Shown: positions 37,701 through 51,530 of the stretch, one piece after another
Layout of the letters: every line of letters starts with the position of its first letter
Position numbering within the stretch: the stretch's first letter is position 1
DNA from: Helicoverpa zea
Lineage: Eukaryota > Arthropoda > Insecta > Lepidoptera > Noctuidae
Direction of reading: 5' to 3'
Assembly (NCBI RefSeq): GCF_022581195.2
Contig: NC_061465.1
Coordinates: forward strand, 4,776,501-4,840,500
Length of the DNA: 64,000 nt
The notes under the pieces: model-generated
The model's input: only the letters and a program-made list of their open reading frames with translations
The model's database searches: none
What the model was told of the DNA's origin: nothing
Program-made: the position numbers and the translations under genes

Positions 37701-40700
37701 TAATGCGTATCTTCTAGTGCGTGGCGGCTCATTTACATGTAATATGGGATACTTTAAATTAATACTTTTGGGGATTATAGACTACGTCGCCTTTAAAATT
37801 AATTATAGCTTTATAATACACGAGTGTTATGGTAATTCGTATATTAAATCGGATTGAAATTTAATTTTATTACTTAAGGTAAGACTATCACATTTGGTGT
37901 GTAATCTTAGTAAATTAAGTATCAGTACTTAAAATTCTTGTGACTTCAGTCAAAGAACATGCCTTAAGACAAACGTAATTTCCCCGGCAAGCCACAAAGA
38001 TAGGCACAATGCCACTGCGTCTTTCAGTTCCTTAGTAGTTAGTCGTAGAGCCTCTTGCGTTTATGCTACCCTGGTAGCACGAACCCACAGTAATGAAGCT
38101 TCTAAGAAAACGACCACACATTGTGAATGAGAAACATCATGTTTTCTATTACAAGAAGCTAATGTTACCCCTACCATTATAAAGCTAATGAATACGGCGT
38201 TACTAATAACTTAATCGTGGCAACAAATCACTAGACATTAATATCAATTGATGCTTTCTTCAAATACCATGTTATCATCACGCGATCGTGTGTGGTTTGG
38301 ATCATTTCAAACTTTTTTATAGAACTGTGTGGTGGATTTTTAGATCCACTGATCCTTTGTTCAACTGAAAGTGCAATGAGAAGAGTGGTTCGTACGAGGT
38401 TTTTCCATCGTTTTTTAGACACCACGCGTCGCAGTCGGGTCTATTTTTCAGAATGGAATGCTGCGTGACTTTTTTAAGCAATTTTGACTTTGGAACTTTC
38501 ATTCATGCCAGCTGGATGCTTTATTGGTAGTGTTTTTGAGAGAAGTCATCTGAAAAAATACGTCTGTTACATTAAGGAATTTATATTAACTTCAATTCTT
38601 GAATTATTTACTTATTTGCATGAATATGAATATAATGGGTTTCTTCCAACACGTTGATATGAATGAATTTTCGTGTAATGATGGACTGTCAGCGGATAAC
38701 AGTAATTTGCAACATCTAATTCGAATTAATTGCTTTTTTATTGTATACCCATTAATGTTCATTTCCTATACTTCCGTCTAAAAGCATTAAGACAATCTTC
38801 GATTGAAGATTAATCAATCTATATGTTTCGTGATGTACTTATTTATAAGTCATTGGGGTATGGGAACTTGTAAAGAGATCAATTCTCAAGCTACATCAGG
38901 TCAGTCCATTTGGCACTTAGGTGTGATTTTTTCACCTTATGATGTCGTTCGTAACGGAAATCGACAATTGATTTTATGGCGTAAAATGATAAGTTAAAAT
39001 AATTTGAAGCGTGCAACGGTATTTTTGTCGTTTGATCTTGCCGAAGACATAATTAATAGAGGAGTGTAATGCAGTTTCAAAATGTAAAGAAGAAGAACCG
39101 CAGATTATCTATTTCGTAATAATTATCAGTGCAATCTCTATTAGTCCATCATAAACACTTCATAACTTAATACCGACATAAATATCCCCCTATCAAAACA
39201 CAACCCTCACTTACGCAAACACTAAACTGAGCGTTAATTTCTAAGGCGCGATAAACACGTATAGGAATTTCTGTAGTGTCGGCCCGAACCGCAGTCGACG
39301 GGTTGGTTTCACGCGCCAAGATACATAGGGTGCGAAACTGCGAGTACTACCAACTACTAACTAATACTGCCGAGATTTACCCCTACGAATTGATATGTTG
39401 CTCCAAGGCTTAAAGTTTGCCGTGTATTAAAATTTTGCTGTAGTTTTAATCTTCTTACACAATATGCATTTATGCAGGTGGCGTGTAAGTTGTAACGGAA
39501 TTATGTTAGTTCGAGCTAGTGGTTGTGAGTTAGTTTTGCTACTTAATTATATTAATTAGACTTCGTATCTCGTAGCTTATAATAAGTTGTGGATGTTCGT
39601 TGGTAATTCAATTGAGTAGGTGTTGATATGTATTTTAATTATGGGTTTTTTAATTTTGAGTTTAAAATCAAACTCTTAACAACACTGTATAACTATCTGT
39701 TCTTTCATCTTTTTTGTAAACACCAGTAGGTACTATATATTTATAGCACTAAAAGTTTTTCTTTGCTGTCAACCATAAGCGGCCATGTTTGTTCACAAAG
39801 CCAAAGCAAAGATACACGGAGTACAGACACACAAGTAGTTTCAGAATTAATTTCATGCCAAGTTCAAGCGACGCGAAAATTAATATACTGCAGTTATATT
39901 TATTAACTTTGCATCTTACTCATGCTTATTGTAAACTAGTTTCATCTGTGACTTTGCAAAGTTTGAGTCCTGAATTTTTGATGAGTTCTAGCTAACATGC
40001 TTGAATTGTCATTTTATGACTGAACGAGATTATTGTGTGTATTAATAAAATCTAGTTATATCCATCAATATTTTGCTTCAAGACGTACAATAACACTTGG
40101 CTGTACAATGTTCTGTAAGCTCTTTCCTTACACTCGTAATAACCAGTGCAAATAAGCCTTCACATAATCACGTTAAACGCCAGTTCAACACATCTATGTC
40201 TCACTTGGTGAATGTACGGCGCTAAACACTTCGGAAGCCGTCAAAATGCTCACAGTTGTGGTTCGTCGACGCACTAACTTAACCAAACACGGGCTTCAAT
40301 AATCTTTCCAGCTGAATTTATCCCTTCGGCGTTGAAATGTATGCACAACCATGCCCCCTGTTTGCAAAACCGTGATACTGCTAAAATTAGCCGTTCTCAC
40401 ATCCCCCGTGTTTTGCCAGTTTACGCTTCGCTGGATCACGCTGTCTGTCAACATGGAATGCTCAACGGCTTTGCTCGTAATTATGTTTTGGAGTGACATA
40501 TTTTTCTGACACAATTATGTCACCTGTGTACCATATAAGTATTTTTTTATACTTGGAACTGAAAGCACTCAGATACATTTTTAATTTTAGCGATGTAGGC
40601 TACGTTACAAACACTAAAAGCAATTTGGAGTTTTAAGCATTGAATATTCTGTATGAACACACTGAGGCAATTCAAATTCAATATCGGAACTATCGGCCGT

Positions 40701-40868
40701 CATACGTCGCAACTATTATGAAAACTCAAAACCAACAAAAAGCTGGTAATTGGTGTTCACCTGACTTTTGCAGTGTAATAAATAGATCCTGTACAAGGGG
40801 AGGTTTTCATAGGGCTGCATTTGACGAGAGCCGTGGGCGACATGACGGAAAATTGGACGCGGAAATAT
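25760..40868. other. Long non-coding stretch, nothing recognised
   Basis: About 15 kb of AT-rich DNA. Reading frames of 60-112 codons are scattered on both strands (for example 28281-28619, 26427-26753 minus, 35917-36231) with no domain or splice-supported structure. A GC-richer patch at 35640-35760 contains opposed CGTCACG/CGTGACG motifs (35667-35673 and 35718-35724) and could be regulatory, but nothing proves it. It may be intronic to Fas2. Confidence 0.4.
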
Positions 40869-40879
40869 AATTGGAAAAT

Positions 40880-40969
40880 TATAAGGGTTCGCCACTTCCC
40901 TGCTAGTGCACCTATGGGTCGGACCCTGGGGCAGATGACTTTCTTACTTACTGGCCCCCGGCGTGTTGA
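40880..40969. mobile_element. 90-bp insertion with 11-bp target duplication
   Basis: AATTGGAAAAT is duplicated exactly at 40869-40879 and 40970-40980. The 90 bp between are GC-richer than the flanks. They contain TTACTTACTGGCCCCCGG, which resembles CACTTACTGGGCCCCCGGG at about 42740 inside the Helitron. The long target duplication suggests LINE-machinery insertion of a short fragment. The family is unknown. Confidence 0.6.
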
Positions 40970-40980
40970 AATTGGAAAAT

Positions 40981-41400
40981 AATTTGATTTTAACTGGTAA
41001 GAAGACAAACATCAATGAAGGTTCTTTATTTGTTAACCAATATTGAGATAACTAAGCTTTGATAGCCGTATGTGGAATTGGAGGGTGTAAAGTGAATCCG
41101 TATGTCTATTTTTGGATCTACCTTTTTGTATGTAAGAATTCGTCAACGCAATAGAGCAATTTTCGCACCGCAATACATTCAGGCGCTGCCGATTCGCGGT
41201 ACAGCGGATTTAGCTTCGCTAGTTTGATAGGGATCCGCGTTGGCTTTATACATGTTGCAAACGATGTTATTGCGCCGAAAACCTATTGCTGTTTGGGTCC
41301 CTTTGAACCAAGTAAATAAAAAAAACTGAATTTAGTTGCAAGGACAATACGAAAGGCTTATTAAATCATAAAAAAACATAATATTTTATTTCATACATCT
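40981..41400. other. Non-coding sequence, nothing recognised
   Basis: A moderately GC-rich patch at about 41150-41250 stands out, but no gene or repeat was identified. Confidence 0.35.
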
Positions 41401-41517
41401 ATCTATACATATAATAAATCTGTAAAAAAACTGTGTCTGTACATTGAATATATTTAAAAAATAATAATTGGGTGGGGTTTAGAAACAGTAATGGAGCACA
41501 AATCCAAAAAAAAAAAT

Positions 41518-41573
41518 CTGTCTGTTTGTCTGTATGTCTGTATGTCTGTATGTCTGTATGTCTGTTTGTTTGT
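41518..41573. repeat. TCTG/TATG/TTTG microsatellite
   Basis: Tandem tetranucleotides of the form TNTG (CTGT, TTGT, ATGT variants) near the 5' end of the Helitron. Confidence 0.9.
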
Positions 41574-41659
41574 ACACGCTAATCTTCGGAACTACTGAAC
41601 GGATTTCAATGATTTTTTCTTTGTTGTATCAGTATTAAGCCTGGTCAACATATAGGCTA

Positions 41660-42200
41660 TAATATATCTTCGAAACTTGAAGACCTGATGCAGAACTCCA
41701 ACAGACCAACAAAACTATAAGAGATATAAAAATGGTGCCATGGCAAAAATTGTTTCATGTGATGAGCATTTTTAGTTGAGATAATAAATTTGAAGATCTG
41801 GAACACCTGATGTGGAACCCCAAGAGCCCAGCTTCTCTGTACCATATACAGGTATGGCGTTTTAGCAAAAGTTGTTCAATTTGATAAGCACTTTCTATTG
41901 ACTTATACAAATTGAAGATCTAAAACACCTGATGTGGAACTCCAGGTGCCCAGCTAGACTATAGCATATAGAGGTATGACGTTTTAGCAAAAGTTGTTCA
42001 ATCTGATAAGCACTCTCTGTTGACTTATACAAATTGAAGGTGTAAAACACCTGATGTGGAACTCCAGGAGTCCAGCTAGACTATAGCATATGAAGATATG
42101 ACGTTTTAGCAAAAGTGGTTCAATCTGATAAGCACTCTCTATTGATGTATAAACATCGAAGATCTGGAACACCTGATATGAAACTTCAAGAGCAATACTA
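41660..42200. repeat. Five tandem copies of a 122-bp unit
   Basis: The landmark ACCTGATG-like motif recurs at 41683, 41804, 41927, 42049 and 42171, a spacing of 121-123 bp. Each unit also carries a GGAACTCCA-like motif, an AGCAAAAGTTGTTCAAT motif and a GATAAGCACT motif. The middle copies are the most alike and the outer ones more diverged, as expected from unequal exchange or slippage. Confidence 0.9.
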
Positions 42201-43067
42201 CACTTGAAATGTATAGAAATGAATGTTATGAAATAGGTATGGTGAATCCTATCCTAAAATAATGGACACGTATTTTTCTTTTCTCTCTCTCTCACAAACA
42301 AATAATAACGAAGATACAACAACGCTTCGTTAAGTCACTGCTTAGTACAAATTTTACATACTTAGACGTGGCGTCACGAGCCCTCACTCTCCGACTTTGT
42401 GGCGTTATATCTCATTATTATTTTGTATGTCTCTTCCAGACCTCGGGACTACAGAGTTCCGAATTTTTGGGAGGCAAACGTGGGGCCGAAGCCAACACGC
42501 TGAAGCCCTTTTGAGACAACTTTAATGAAATGGTGACACAATACCGTCGATTATCCCTTTATACACTATAGAAATGAACCCAAGGACATTCACCGGTGGA
42601 CGTCGTTAAAAAAAAGACAATCCCCGGTTCTGTGCTAAACTATTGCTAACTATTGAGGGAAACTACTTGGGCTATTTGTGATGGGATGTTAGTGGATGTC
42701 AATGGTACATGTAAAAATGGCAGGTGGAGACTCGCCACCTCACTTACTGGGCCCCCGGGAACCTGAAGCGTGAGGATACCTCGGCGGACTTTAAACACAG
42801 ATTACGCGCTCCCTGTGCTTACCATGAGGCACCTACCCTCCGAGCAGGGCTACTAATCCTGCTCTAGCGACTCCACTCTGGACGGCCAAGCCAAGCCAGA
42901 GGCGTGAGACCTACCCCCGTCATGGTTCACTCCGACCGGCCGGAGATGGGGGATACTCTCCCTGGAGAACTCAGCATATAGTATAGCCCCGCGGGGTTGC
43001 TACTCCCCGTCATCAGCCTCAGATGTCCTGCGGTGCCTATATCTCATTATTATTGTCGTTATTATCT

Positions 43068-43430
43068 CAAGAGCCTTTGTCCCAATTATGTTATGGTCGA
43101 CTTCCAGTCACGATGCAACTGAGTACCAGTGTTTTACAAGGAGCGACTGCCTATCTGACCTCCACAACCTGGTTACCCGCTCAACCCAACATACCTTGGT
43201 AAGACTTACTGGCTTCTGACTACCCATAACGACTGCCAAGAATGTTCAATGACAGCCGGAACCTACAGTTTAACATCCCCTCCAAATAACGGTTATTGGT
43301 ATCCAAAATATACGTAGAAAGTACATACGAACTTAGAAAAGTTGCATTGGCAGGCACTTGCCAGACCTGGAATCAAAGACGCACGCTCATACTTGAGAGA
43401 TTGGTTCTCTACCCACTAAACCACCACGAC
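43068..43430 (-). mobile_element. Degraded tRNA-headed SINE nested in the Helitron
   Basis: On the minus strand it begins GTCGTGGTGGTTTAGTGGGT (A-box region, near 43420), has a damaged B-box around 43370, then shares TGCAACTTTTCTAAGTTCG-type sequence with the SINE at 4896-5207. Beyond this shared head its 3' part is different and ends near ATT-rich sequence at about 43050. The left boundary is approximate and no target duplication was resolved. Confidence 0.65.
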
Positions 43431-43769
43431 TTCCACTAAGTCACCACGACTTTGTCATCTATTTAATGTTTTTTTACGTAATAATACGTGTAACATTTTT
43501 GCCACATAACTTAAATGCAGACTTATTAGAATCACTACTTTTATCCCTATGATCACGCCTATTGCGGTTCAGTTCTCAGCGTTTTGTTTAGTCCAATTTA
43601 ATTAAATATATGGAACGTTTCTAATGTTTATCCGTATTCCGTTGTTTTCAAGTCAACGGGCCCTTAAAATTCAATATCAGACGGTTCAGATCTTTGATTT
43701 TGCTGACCCCGTAGTCGCTGGCATAAGGGACAGGATCCGCGTACGAAGTCGCGGGCAGAAGCTAGTACT

Positions 43770-46147
43770 TAATAATTGTCAAATGATAAATAATATCTAG
43801 TACTTTTTTCAATTTGCAACCCACTAAACTCGCCAAAGTACTTAGTTCGCCCTCCAAACCTAGATCACGACGGACGCTCATCCTTTCAAAGTAATTTCGT
43901 AGTTATTAGAGGGGCACCCACGGGAAGTACCTACGCATCATACCGATATCATTTATAATGTTATTTGGGACGTAGAAGGTTATCTGGGATTAGACATTTT
44001 ATTATAATACCCTATCCTAATCAAAAATCCAATATTTAATCAACTTGTTAGCCACGGAAAACCGTAATGAACAGTTTTTACGTGATTAATCTTGATATAC
44101 GCAGCGGTTTTTCTAAAATAAAAACAAGCTTGTTCTAAAAAGCATAAGGAGATTAAGTATATTTCTTGTGTTGTGGGAATCTATTAAATTATGATAGCAT
44201 CAGAAGCAAAAGCATAAATATTTTCACAATCAATATGCGGATGAAGTAATGAAGCGGAACACACTCAAGCAAAACACTCATTGAAAATGAGTAATATATT
44301 CCTGTAGTATAAATTTCTTTTTAACGGTAAACCATTGTTGTTACCCACAAGTTTTTCTCATTATCAGAATGTTTGGTATTGCCACTGCGTTCAACATATC
44401 ACGTTTTTTTGGCACGTCACTATTTCCAATTTTCTACTGGTGCGATTGTCACACAACGTAACGGAGAATTTTCTAATAAAGTTGTTCCATACAAATGGTT
44501 CCGTGGTTCCATTTTGCTGAAGTTGACTGCGAAGTTTCGAACAGCTCCGTATATTCAACATGTAGGTTCAACTACAGGCGTCTCCTCTCTTTCACTTTGT
44601 TTTGTTGTTTCGCTATTCTTTGGGATTGAGACCTCCCATCTTGTGGATGATATTGCTACAACTTTTTCTTTATTACATTTTCCGTGTTCGTTCAAAGATA
44701 GGAGATTACAAAATACGTTACGATTTTATTCATAGCTTTATTACAATCATAGTCTCAATATAACGAAACTTATTACTTTGTCGTCTAATTGCAAACTAAT
44801 TAAAACCTATTGTTGTATTTCCGCAAACAATTGACAAAACAGAGAAGGCAAAACATCGTCGGCTTTAGCAAATGACATACAATTTCTTAATTTCATGGTA
44901 TTTAAGTACTTGCCGCCTAAAACGCTTAGCGGCTTGTGTTTACGCGTGCAGCAAAATTTGTTAATTGAATTCCCTGTACGCAACAACTCACGGAACGTCA
45001 ACGAACCTCTACTTCACGGACGGCCGAGAAGGATTCCAAATATAATTACATGCCGCTTGATGTTCTCAAGGAAGTCTCGAGAGATGCCGTGTCTTATGAT
45101 AGAAAAGGATAACAAATCTAATAGTAGCGCGCTATGTACAGTTTGTATAGGTACGTCAACATAGCGTGTTGAATCCGCTAAAAGCTCCAATTTGTCTTTA
45201 TAATCCACTATGCTAGCGTGTAAACAACTCCGAGCGTAACTTTGCTTGCCTCCATTGATATTTTAAGTGACGTGTGTAGTCGCGGGTGCTCTTAATTTTG
45301 AACGATCGACAAACAATGCGTGATCATATCCGATAGCATCAGATCTATGCGAGAAACAAGAAGTACCATTCAATGCTTGAGTAATGTTCATGTTAGGATT
45401 TGCTAGTGTTGTAAGCTTATGAGTTAATGTGTACGGTAGCGGTTAAAATAAATGTTTGGTTTCGCACGCAGATGCGTCATGTTTTTCTCTTACAGTTTCA
45501 TTATCTAAACAACAACATGTAATAATATGAAACTGAACATTTGGATATGTTTATTTGCAAACCGATTCTAATATACACACGATTAGTTTACGGCCACACA
45601 GAGCTTTTCAGCTGAAATTCTACTTAGTGCCGCATTGACTCAAACATTTAACGGGTAATTCATATTTAATGACGTACAGTCAAAAGTGTAGTACACAGCG
45701 GGACCGTTCTACGGGAAATTATGAATTTCGTGAACATTTTCCACGTTCCATCAAAGTTTAAATTACTCTTGCTTTATTATCTCTTGATTTAGGTATCTTT
45801 TGGTGTAAGGTTCTTTGCCGTTCGTGGTATATCACGGCTGAACAAACTGTGTGATGTCAAAGATTTATAGTGAAAAGCCAGGGTTGGTTGGCTTATTGGC
45901 AAACATGGGAGGGTGGTGGATAATTAATCTGGCCAGACGGATGGGCGAGAGGTGCGGAATACAAATCGGCGGTGACGCGACGTGCTTTTGTTATTGATGG
46001 GGAAACTTGTTATAAAATTTGGCAGGAATTTTAATTTTTTAGACATTGAATGTAACGGTTTTTGGAAGTAGATCATTGCAAGGGGTGGGAAGAAAACAGT
46101 TGAGTTTGTTTACAGTCTTGCCACATAAGACTATAGATTATCTTGGT
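43770..46147. other. Non-coding sequence, nothing recognised
   Basis: AT-rich. Overlapping frames at 44335-44735 show no domain. No repeat recognised. Confidence 0.4.
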
Positions 46148-46158
46148 TATTATTGTAT

Positions 46159-46236
46159 CATCATCATCATCATCATCAGCCTATCGCAGTCCACTGCTGG
46201 ACATAGGCCTCTCCAAGTGCACGCCACTGACATCGA
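46159..46236 (-). mobile_element. Extremely 5'-truncated RTE LINE tail
   Basis: The (CAT)n/ATC repeat followed by CAGCCTATCGCAGTCCACTG is the reverse complement of the same RTE 3' end seen at 11282-11419. A perfect 11-bp duplication, TATTATTGTAT, flanks it (46148-46158 and 46237-46247). Only 78 bp were inserted. Confidence 0.85.
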
Positions 46237-46247
46237 TATTATTGTAT

Positions 46248-49200
46248 ATTGGATTTTAACTTTTGCCACTATATAATAAAAGATTAGAACAATCTTTTCG
46301 GATACTAATAAAAACTTTCAGCTACCGAACCCCAACTTAAAAATTCTATAAAACATAATAAAAAAAATATCTAAACCTAAACCGATTCCAATGTTAGCAC
46401 GCGTCGAGTTTCCGCGATTCTTTTGTTTTTCGTTTCCTAGAATCCCATTGTACTACTTGAATACGGCAAGTGTCCAACTTGTAAAAAAAGCTAAGTATCC
46501 TGTACAAAACCGCTTTGTGGGCTTAAGCTGATCTTTGCATAATACGCTCTCATTCAGTGTTTTAAGTTGACGGTGATTTTATTTTAAACACTTCTCTTTT
46601 TCCGTGCCTTTTTAGAGGTTGATTCGGTTCAAGAATCGGGAAGTGTTATTCGGCATTTTTGGTAACGAATAGACGTGAAAAGTCTTATATGCTTGCTTTG
46701 CAGATAAATAAATAAAAAGTGTGTAAAATGTAAACACTTTTTCCAACTCTCCCGGAAAAATATAATAAAAATAAGAGAATACGATATAAAATAATAAAAT
46801 AAGAAAGCAAAATAAGTAAACAGTTCTCATGAAGTATGTAACATTTTCAATCGCATCTGATTCCGAATGAAGTATCTTCACAAGGTAAACTCAGACCGCT
46901 ACAAATAAAATTAAATCTCCAAGTACGTTTTCAAACGAAATTGGCATTCCTTCCGACTTGGTATTTCTCTTTGTAAACTTTATATGTACCTACTTAGCAT
47001 TAATAGATTGAGGTTGTTTTTTCTTTGACTGATAAATGTTGCTTTTGTGAAGGCAGGCTTTGATACCGATATAAGGTTTTTTTTTTACAAATAACATTAT
47101 TTCCTTAGATACTTCCTTTTATGCTTTCTATCTCATACGTATCTCAACTTAAAATCCTTTATTTTTCATAATGTATTTTCTTAAGCCGTCCATCTACAGC
47201 CTTTTAACTAATGAGAATTCAGGCGCCAGAGTCAGAAATGAGTTCCTACAGTAAGAGCGATTCACAGCCAACCTCGTTGTTTGAGGTAGGATGAAATTTT
47301 CAAGCAATTTTGCGATGACAGCTTAGCGCAAAAGGCTGCCACCGTCCACAACGGGACAACATAGTCTTGTATAAAAGCTCATCTTGAGCAAATCCTTTTT
47401 AAACAGCGAACCTACTTTTTGCACAGTTTCTTAGCTCACTTTGTAAATAGCGAATGACTTGGTTATGTTTATAAAATTTCCTTTTATAGATGGAGTACCT
47501 TTTAGCATCGTGTAACATAATTATAAATCAGTTTTGTTTTAATTACATTCTTCTTTATTGACATCTTCGTGGGTATAAAATAACCCTTCTACAAAGTATG
47601 CCATATGGAGCATACGTACGTTAATCAGAAACTGGAATTTACGAACTCGTACTCAAAATCAATCAGATTAAACATACACCAACTTCATCACTGTTTATTT
47701 GATACGTAGGTGTTAACATGTACATATCAGTAAGCATATTTACATCGGCATTGCGACGAGTAGAACCGGTTCAAATAGCAAGCATCGTGAATTGAATGTA
47801 ATAGTCCGCGTAGGCAGGCCACTTGGTCATCGTTATGTAGACTTACGACCAAATTACGTCAGCGAAGCGAACAATGATCTTCAACGGATAGAGCAAACAA
47901 GAGTACTAGACCATTCTCTGACTTGGATTTATTTTATATTTCCAGTTTGAAATAAAATATTAACGAGAATATTCATTTCCCCTTGATTCATAATTGAAGC
48001 TAAAAGAGCTTTTGCTGTTTACCTAACCATAAGATCGAAACGTTAACCTGCAACCACTTTCTTCTAAAACGAAAGATATTCAAAACTTTCCGGTGAAGTC
48101 AATTAAAGATGAGATGGAAACTTTACAAGAGGTAATAAACAACGCGGGGTGAAATGATGTCGGTTTGTTTGCGGGCTATAAAATGAGGAGCAGGCTTCAA
48201 GGGGCCCAGCAGGCACCAACCAGTAATTAATGCTCCGCTGAGGGGCGACCGGGGTGAAATCGGATCAATTTTCTGGCTATTCTTCGTTCCAAAGGGTGGC
48301 CTATTGGCAAATAAACATTGATTAGTCTAGGAATTTCCTTTATCAACGTTGTTGTTTGTTTAGTTTCGTCGAAACAGGGATTCCAGAAATAAATGTTGTT
48401 TTTTTACTTACAGAAGACAATGTACCACTGTGGGTTATTTTCAAATTGTAGCCCAAATTTACTGAGCCCATGGGACGCCATAAATATCCGAAGCAATAAA
48501 GGAGTCCAAAAATCTCCATAAAAATTCTACGAATTCAGCACATATTGAGTGGTCTCGAACAGTTTTAAGTATGGGAAGCTCGGTGTAGGTAGCATCCGAC
48601 CCTCGTATTTAGCTATTGTTTTAAGTGGGCTACACTTCGTTACGCCCCTGCGTTAGGAGAATTTTTGAGATCGGCTCTTTTTATATTCTTTTTTGGAGCA
48701 AGAGCCCTCACGCTAAACTGATAATGACGCCAGGCTCGGGGGGAATACGAATGTACGCAGAGTTTAGCAAGGTTTTAACGATGAAAATTTATTGTAACGG
48801 TTGTAATGCTTTTCTTTACTCGTAATGGGAATGTTAACGGTAATCCTAAGAACTGAAACACCTGGGTCAGCGATGGAAGGGATACATGGAACAGCAAACG
48901 GCTCAATAAAATACATGAAAATCAAGATGTGAGGAAGGCTATCACAATTTTATTTGGGGTTAATAAAGTAGAGGGAACAAACCTTATCAACGTACGATAT
49001 TGTATATTAGTCTCAGTGTTGTCGTTCTCGTGTGACTTATGGTTTCATCAAATGTTGTGCTACATGAGTCACGAACGAGGGTCTTCTTGGGATGTTCGTC
49101 TCCCCTTTCGTAGCTCAAACAATCCGCAAGAGTAATTTATCTCATTTCCCTCAATTACGTGCTTTTCAGTAGAGACCGAGTCACATGTCAAATGGGGTGA

Positions 49201-51055
49201 AGTTGCTTGTCGAAGTGCACATACATATTTTATGTGTACGCGGTGAGAATGATCGAGTTATAGGTGTTCGTATCCTCCAATCAGCTTGTGTTGGTAATAC
49301 ATATCTGGTAGGATTACAACTCAATTATAGACCCTAAACGTGTTACATTCAAACGTTCCTGAAACCCTTCTGAGAAAGGTTTCAGATAATTCGCAGTATG
49401 GATTACAATTCGAAGTTATTTGCAGAGGAATTCTCGCTGCTATTTATTATAGAAATAACTCCACCCTTCTAATTTGCGTTCAGCGTTAATTCAACAGATT
49501 TTCCGATTTTCTCAGTTGAAGTCGGCCCATTTGTATTTGTTTCAAGTTCGCAGACACTCCCTCGGGCGACGCATTCATCGCAAGGGGAAGGTGGGCTTAA
49601 TTAGGAAATAATGCCTAAGCGATTAATCACAATACCCCTACGATGCTTGTACGTAGTCAGTCTTTTGTTTCTAAATTGTGAACCCGACCCGGTCTTGAAG
49701 CTGATTTCCAATGGGAGGCGGCGGTCGAGGGACGTCTCCGGCAGACCTGAAACTGTGACGGTTCGTTTCACATCCCCGTATTGCTGTTTGCCTATTATTC
49801 TAAAAGTCAGAGGTGAAATTGAAGGACGACCATCGGTGAAAATGTTTCCAAATTTTAAATTTACGGTCTGAGAGGTTTTATGGCGGAAATAATTTGGGGA
49901 CGTTTATTTATTTAACCGCTTGTGATCATGATAATGTTTGTATAACCAAGTTGGTGAACATGTGTAGGTATGTTTATATTTTAATTAATGAAAGATTACT
50001 ATCTTGAATACACACACATCAATTTTAGAGAGACTAATGTGGCAATTAATTATAATTAGTTATTATGCTTACACGAGACATTTTAAGGATAACTCTTTGT
50101 TATTAATGAGTTTGCGGTACAGACAAATCCATCCAAGCAGCTTGTTATGAATTAAATGAAAATAATTGGTAATACAAAACCGCTTGGGGACGCAGGGTTG
50201 TTATGAAGCACACAAATTTTCCGCAAACCCTTTAATCCCGCGCTCGCTTATTTCACTTGGCCCCTCGTTGTCGAATGTCCCCTATCTCCCCTATGCTAGT
50301 TGATGAAATTTTGGTGATGCCTCAAAGGTATAAACTGTAAAATTCATGGTAAGCATTTGATACGGCACTTCCTACATTACGTCATGCAGGTACGGTTGTT
50401 TCGCGGAATGGCACACGGGGGAGCAAAGAATAATGTACCTTTGTTATTTTAATGTAATGATATACTATTTCACTTTGCATTTTATACAACGGGATATTCT
50501 TTTCGCTAGATTTTTTTATGTAAATTTTAAAACTACTACAAGTAATGCGGCAGGGCTATGTTGTATGCATAGATACTAAGTACTTTAAGTTTTTCCTCGT
50601 TCATGAAAAGAATAAAATGTAGCAGCTGTTCTCGTTGTGGAACTTTTAGACGGAGTCGGTAAAGTTTCATACTTATTGCAGTAAGTAGTTCCTAGGTGGG
50701 GTGCAACAACTGACACCATTATAATCCTTTACATTATATTATAGCATGTAAACATAGATTTGGGATATATTTTTGATAATTTTATTAAGCCTTAGAATAT
50801 TTTTGAGAGACACCATAAACGTCGCAAGTTCCGTCTACTTGGATAGTATCTTCTAGAATATTTATTTAAAGTTAAACAAGTAACATTATTTTTACTCAAG
50901 AATAACCGTCACAAAGAATAAATAGGTAGGTTGAAAGACTCCCCCGCAATGCCTCACATATTCACATGGGATTCAATACAAATTCCCTCACCCAATCTAC
51001 AAGAGGTCGCGTAACCAATTTTTTCGCATAAAAAACTCAATCCAGTAAAAATGTA
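46248..51055. other. Non-coding sequence, nothing recognised
   Basis: About 4.8 kb with only short chance frames (66-89 codons). No RNA gene, repeat family or exon recognised. Confidence 0.4.
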
Positions 51056-51530
51056 TCCTTACTAATATTATAAATCGGAAAGTGAGTTTGTTTGTTTGTT
51101 TGTTTGTTTGTTCCGCTTTCACGCCGTAACTACTGAACCGATTGCTTTGAAATTTTGCAGACGTAAAGTTAGAAGTCCGGATTAAATAATAGGGTACTTT
51201 TTATCCCGAAAAAAATAGATATTCCCGAGGGAAAACAAAAATATTGTTTGCTTGATGGATGGATTGTAGATGGCGCTGTGTGTCGTTTAAAACAAGGTAA
51301 TATATTGCAAACGAATATAAACATGTAAATTTAGAAGCTAAATGATACGATAATGAATCCCCGAAAATGAGGAATTCCCGAGGGATGATGTACAATTTGT
51401 TTTATCGTCTTAACTGTTTTTTTTACATCTACTTATCCTGAATTAACTATAATTCAACGAATTACTAATTGGTATAAGTATTAGTTAAGTTATTTCGTTC
51501 TTGAGGTATGCGATAGATGGCGCTGGGTGT

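Larger units (their letters stand above)
41402..43765 (+). mobile_element. Non-autonomous Helitron with nested repeats
   Basis: Starts TCTATACATATAATAAATC and ends with a GC-rich stretch (GCGTACGAAGTCGCGGGC) about 5 bases before CTAG at 43762-43765. The element sits between A (41401) and T (43766), as Helitrons insert into AT with no duplication. At about 2.36 kb it lacks any Rep/helicase frame. Contents in order: a TCTG/TATG microsatellite, five 122-bp tandem repeats, a GC-rich non-coding segment (about 42420-43050) that may be captured, and a SINE on the minus strand. Confidence 0.7.

Noticed and set aside
41660..42200. Regular 122-bp repeats as a CRISPR or satellite array
   Set aside because: No unique spacers; only five copies confined within one Helitron, so it is an internal minisatellite.
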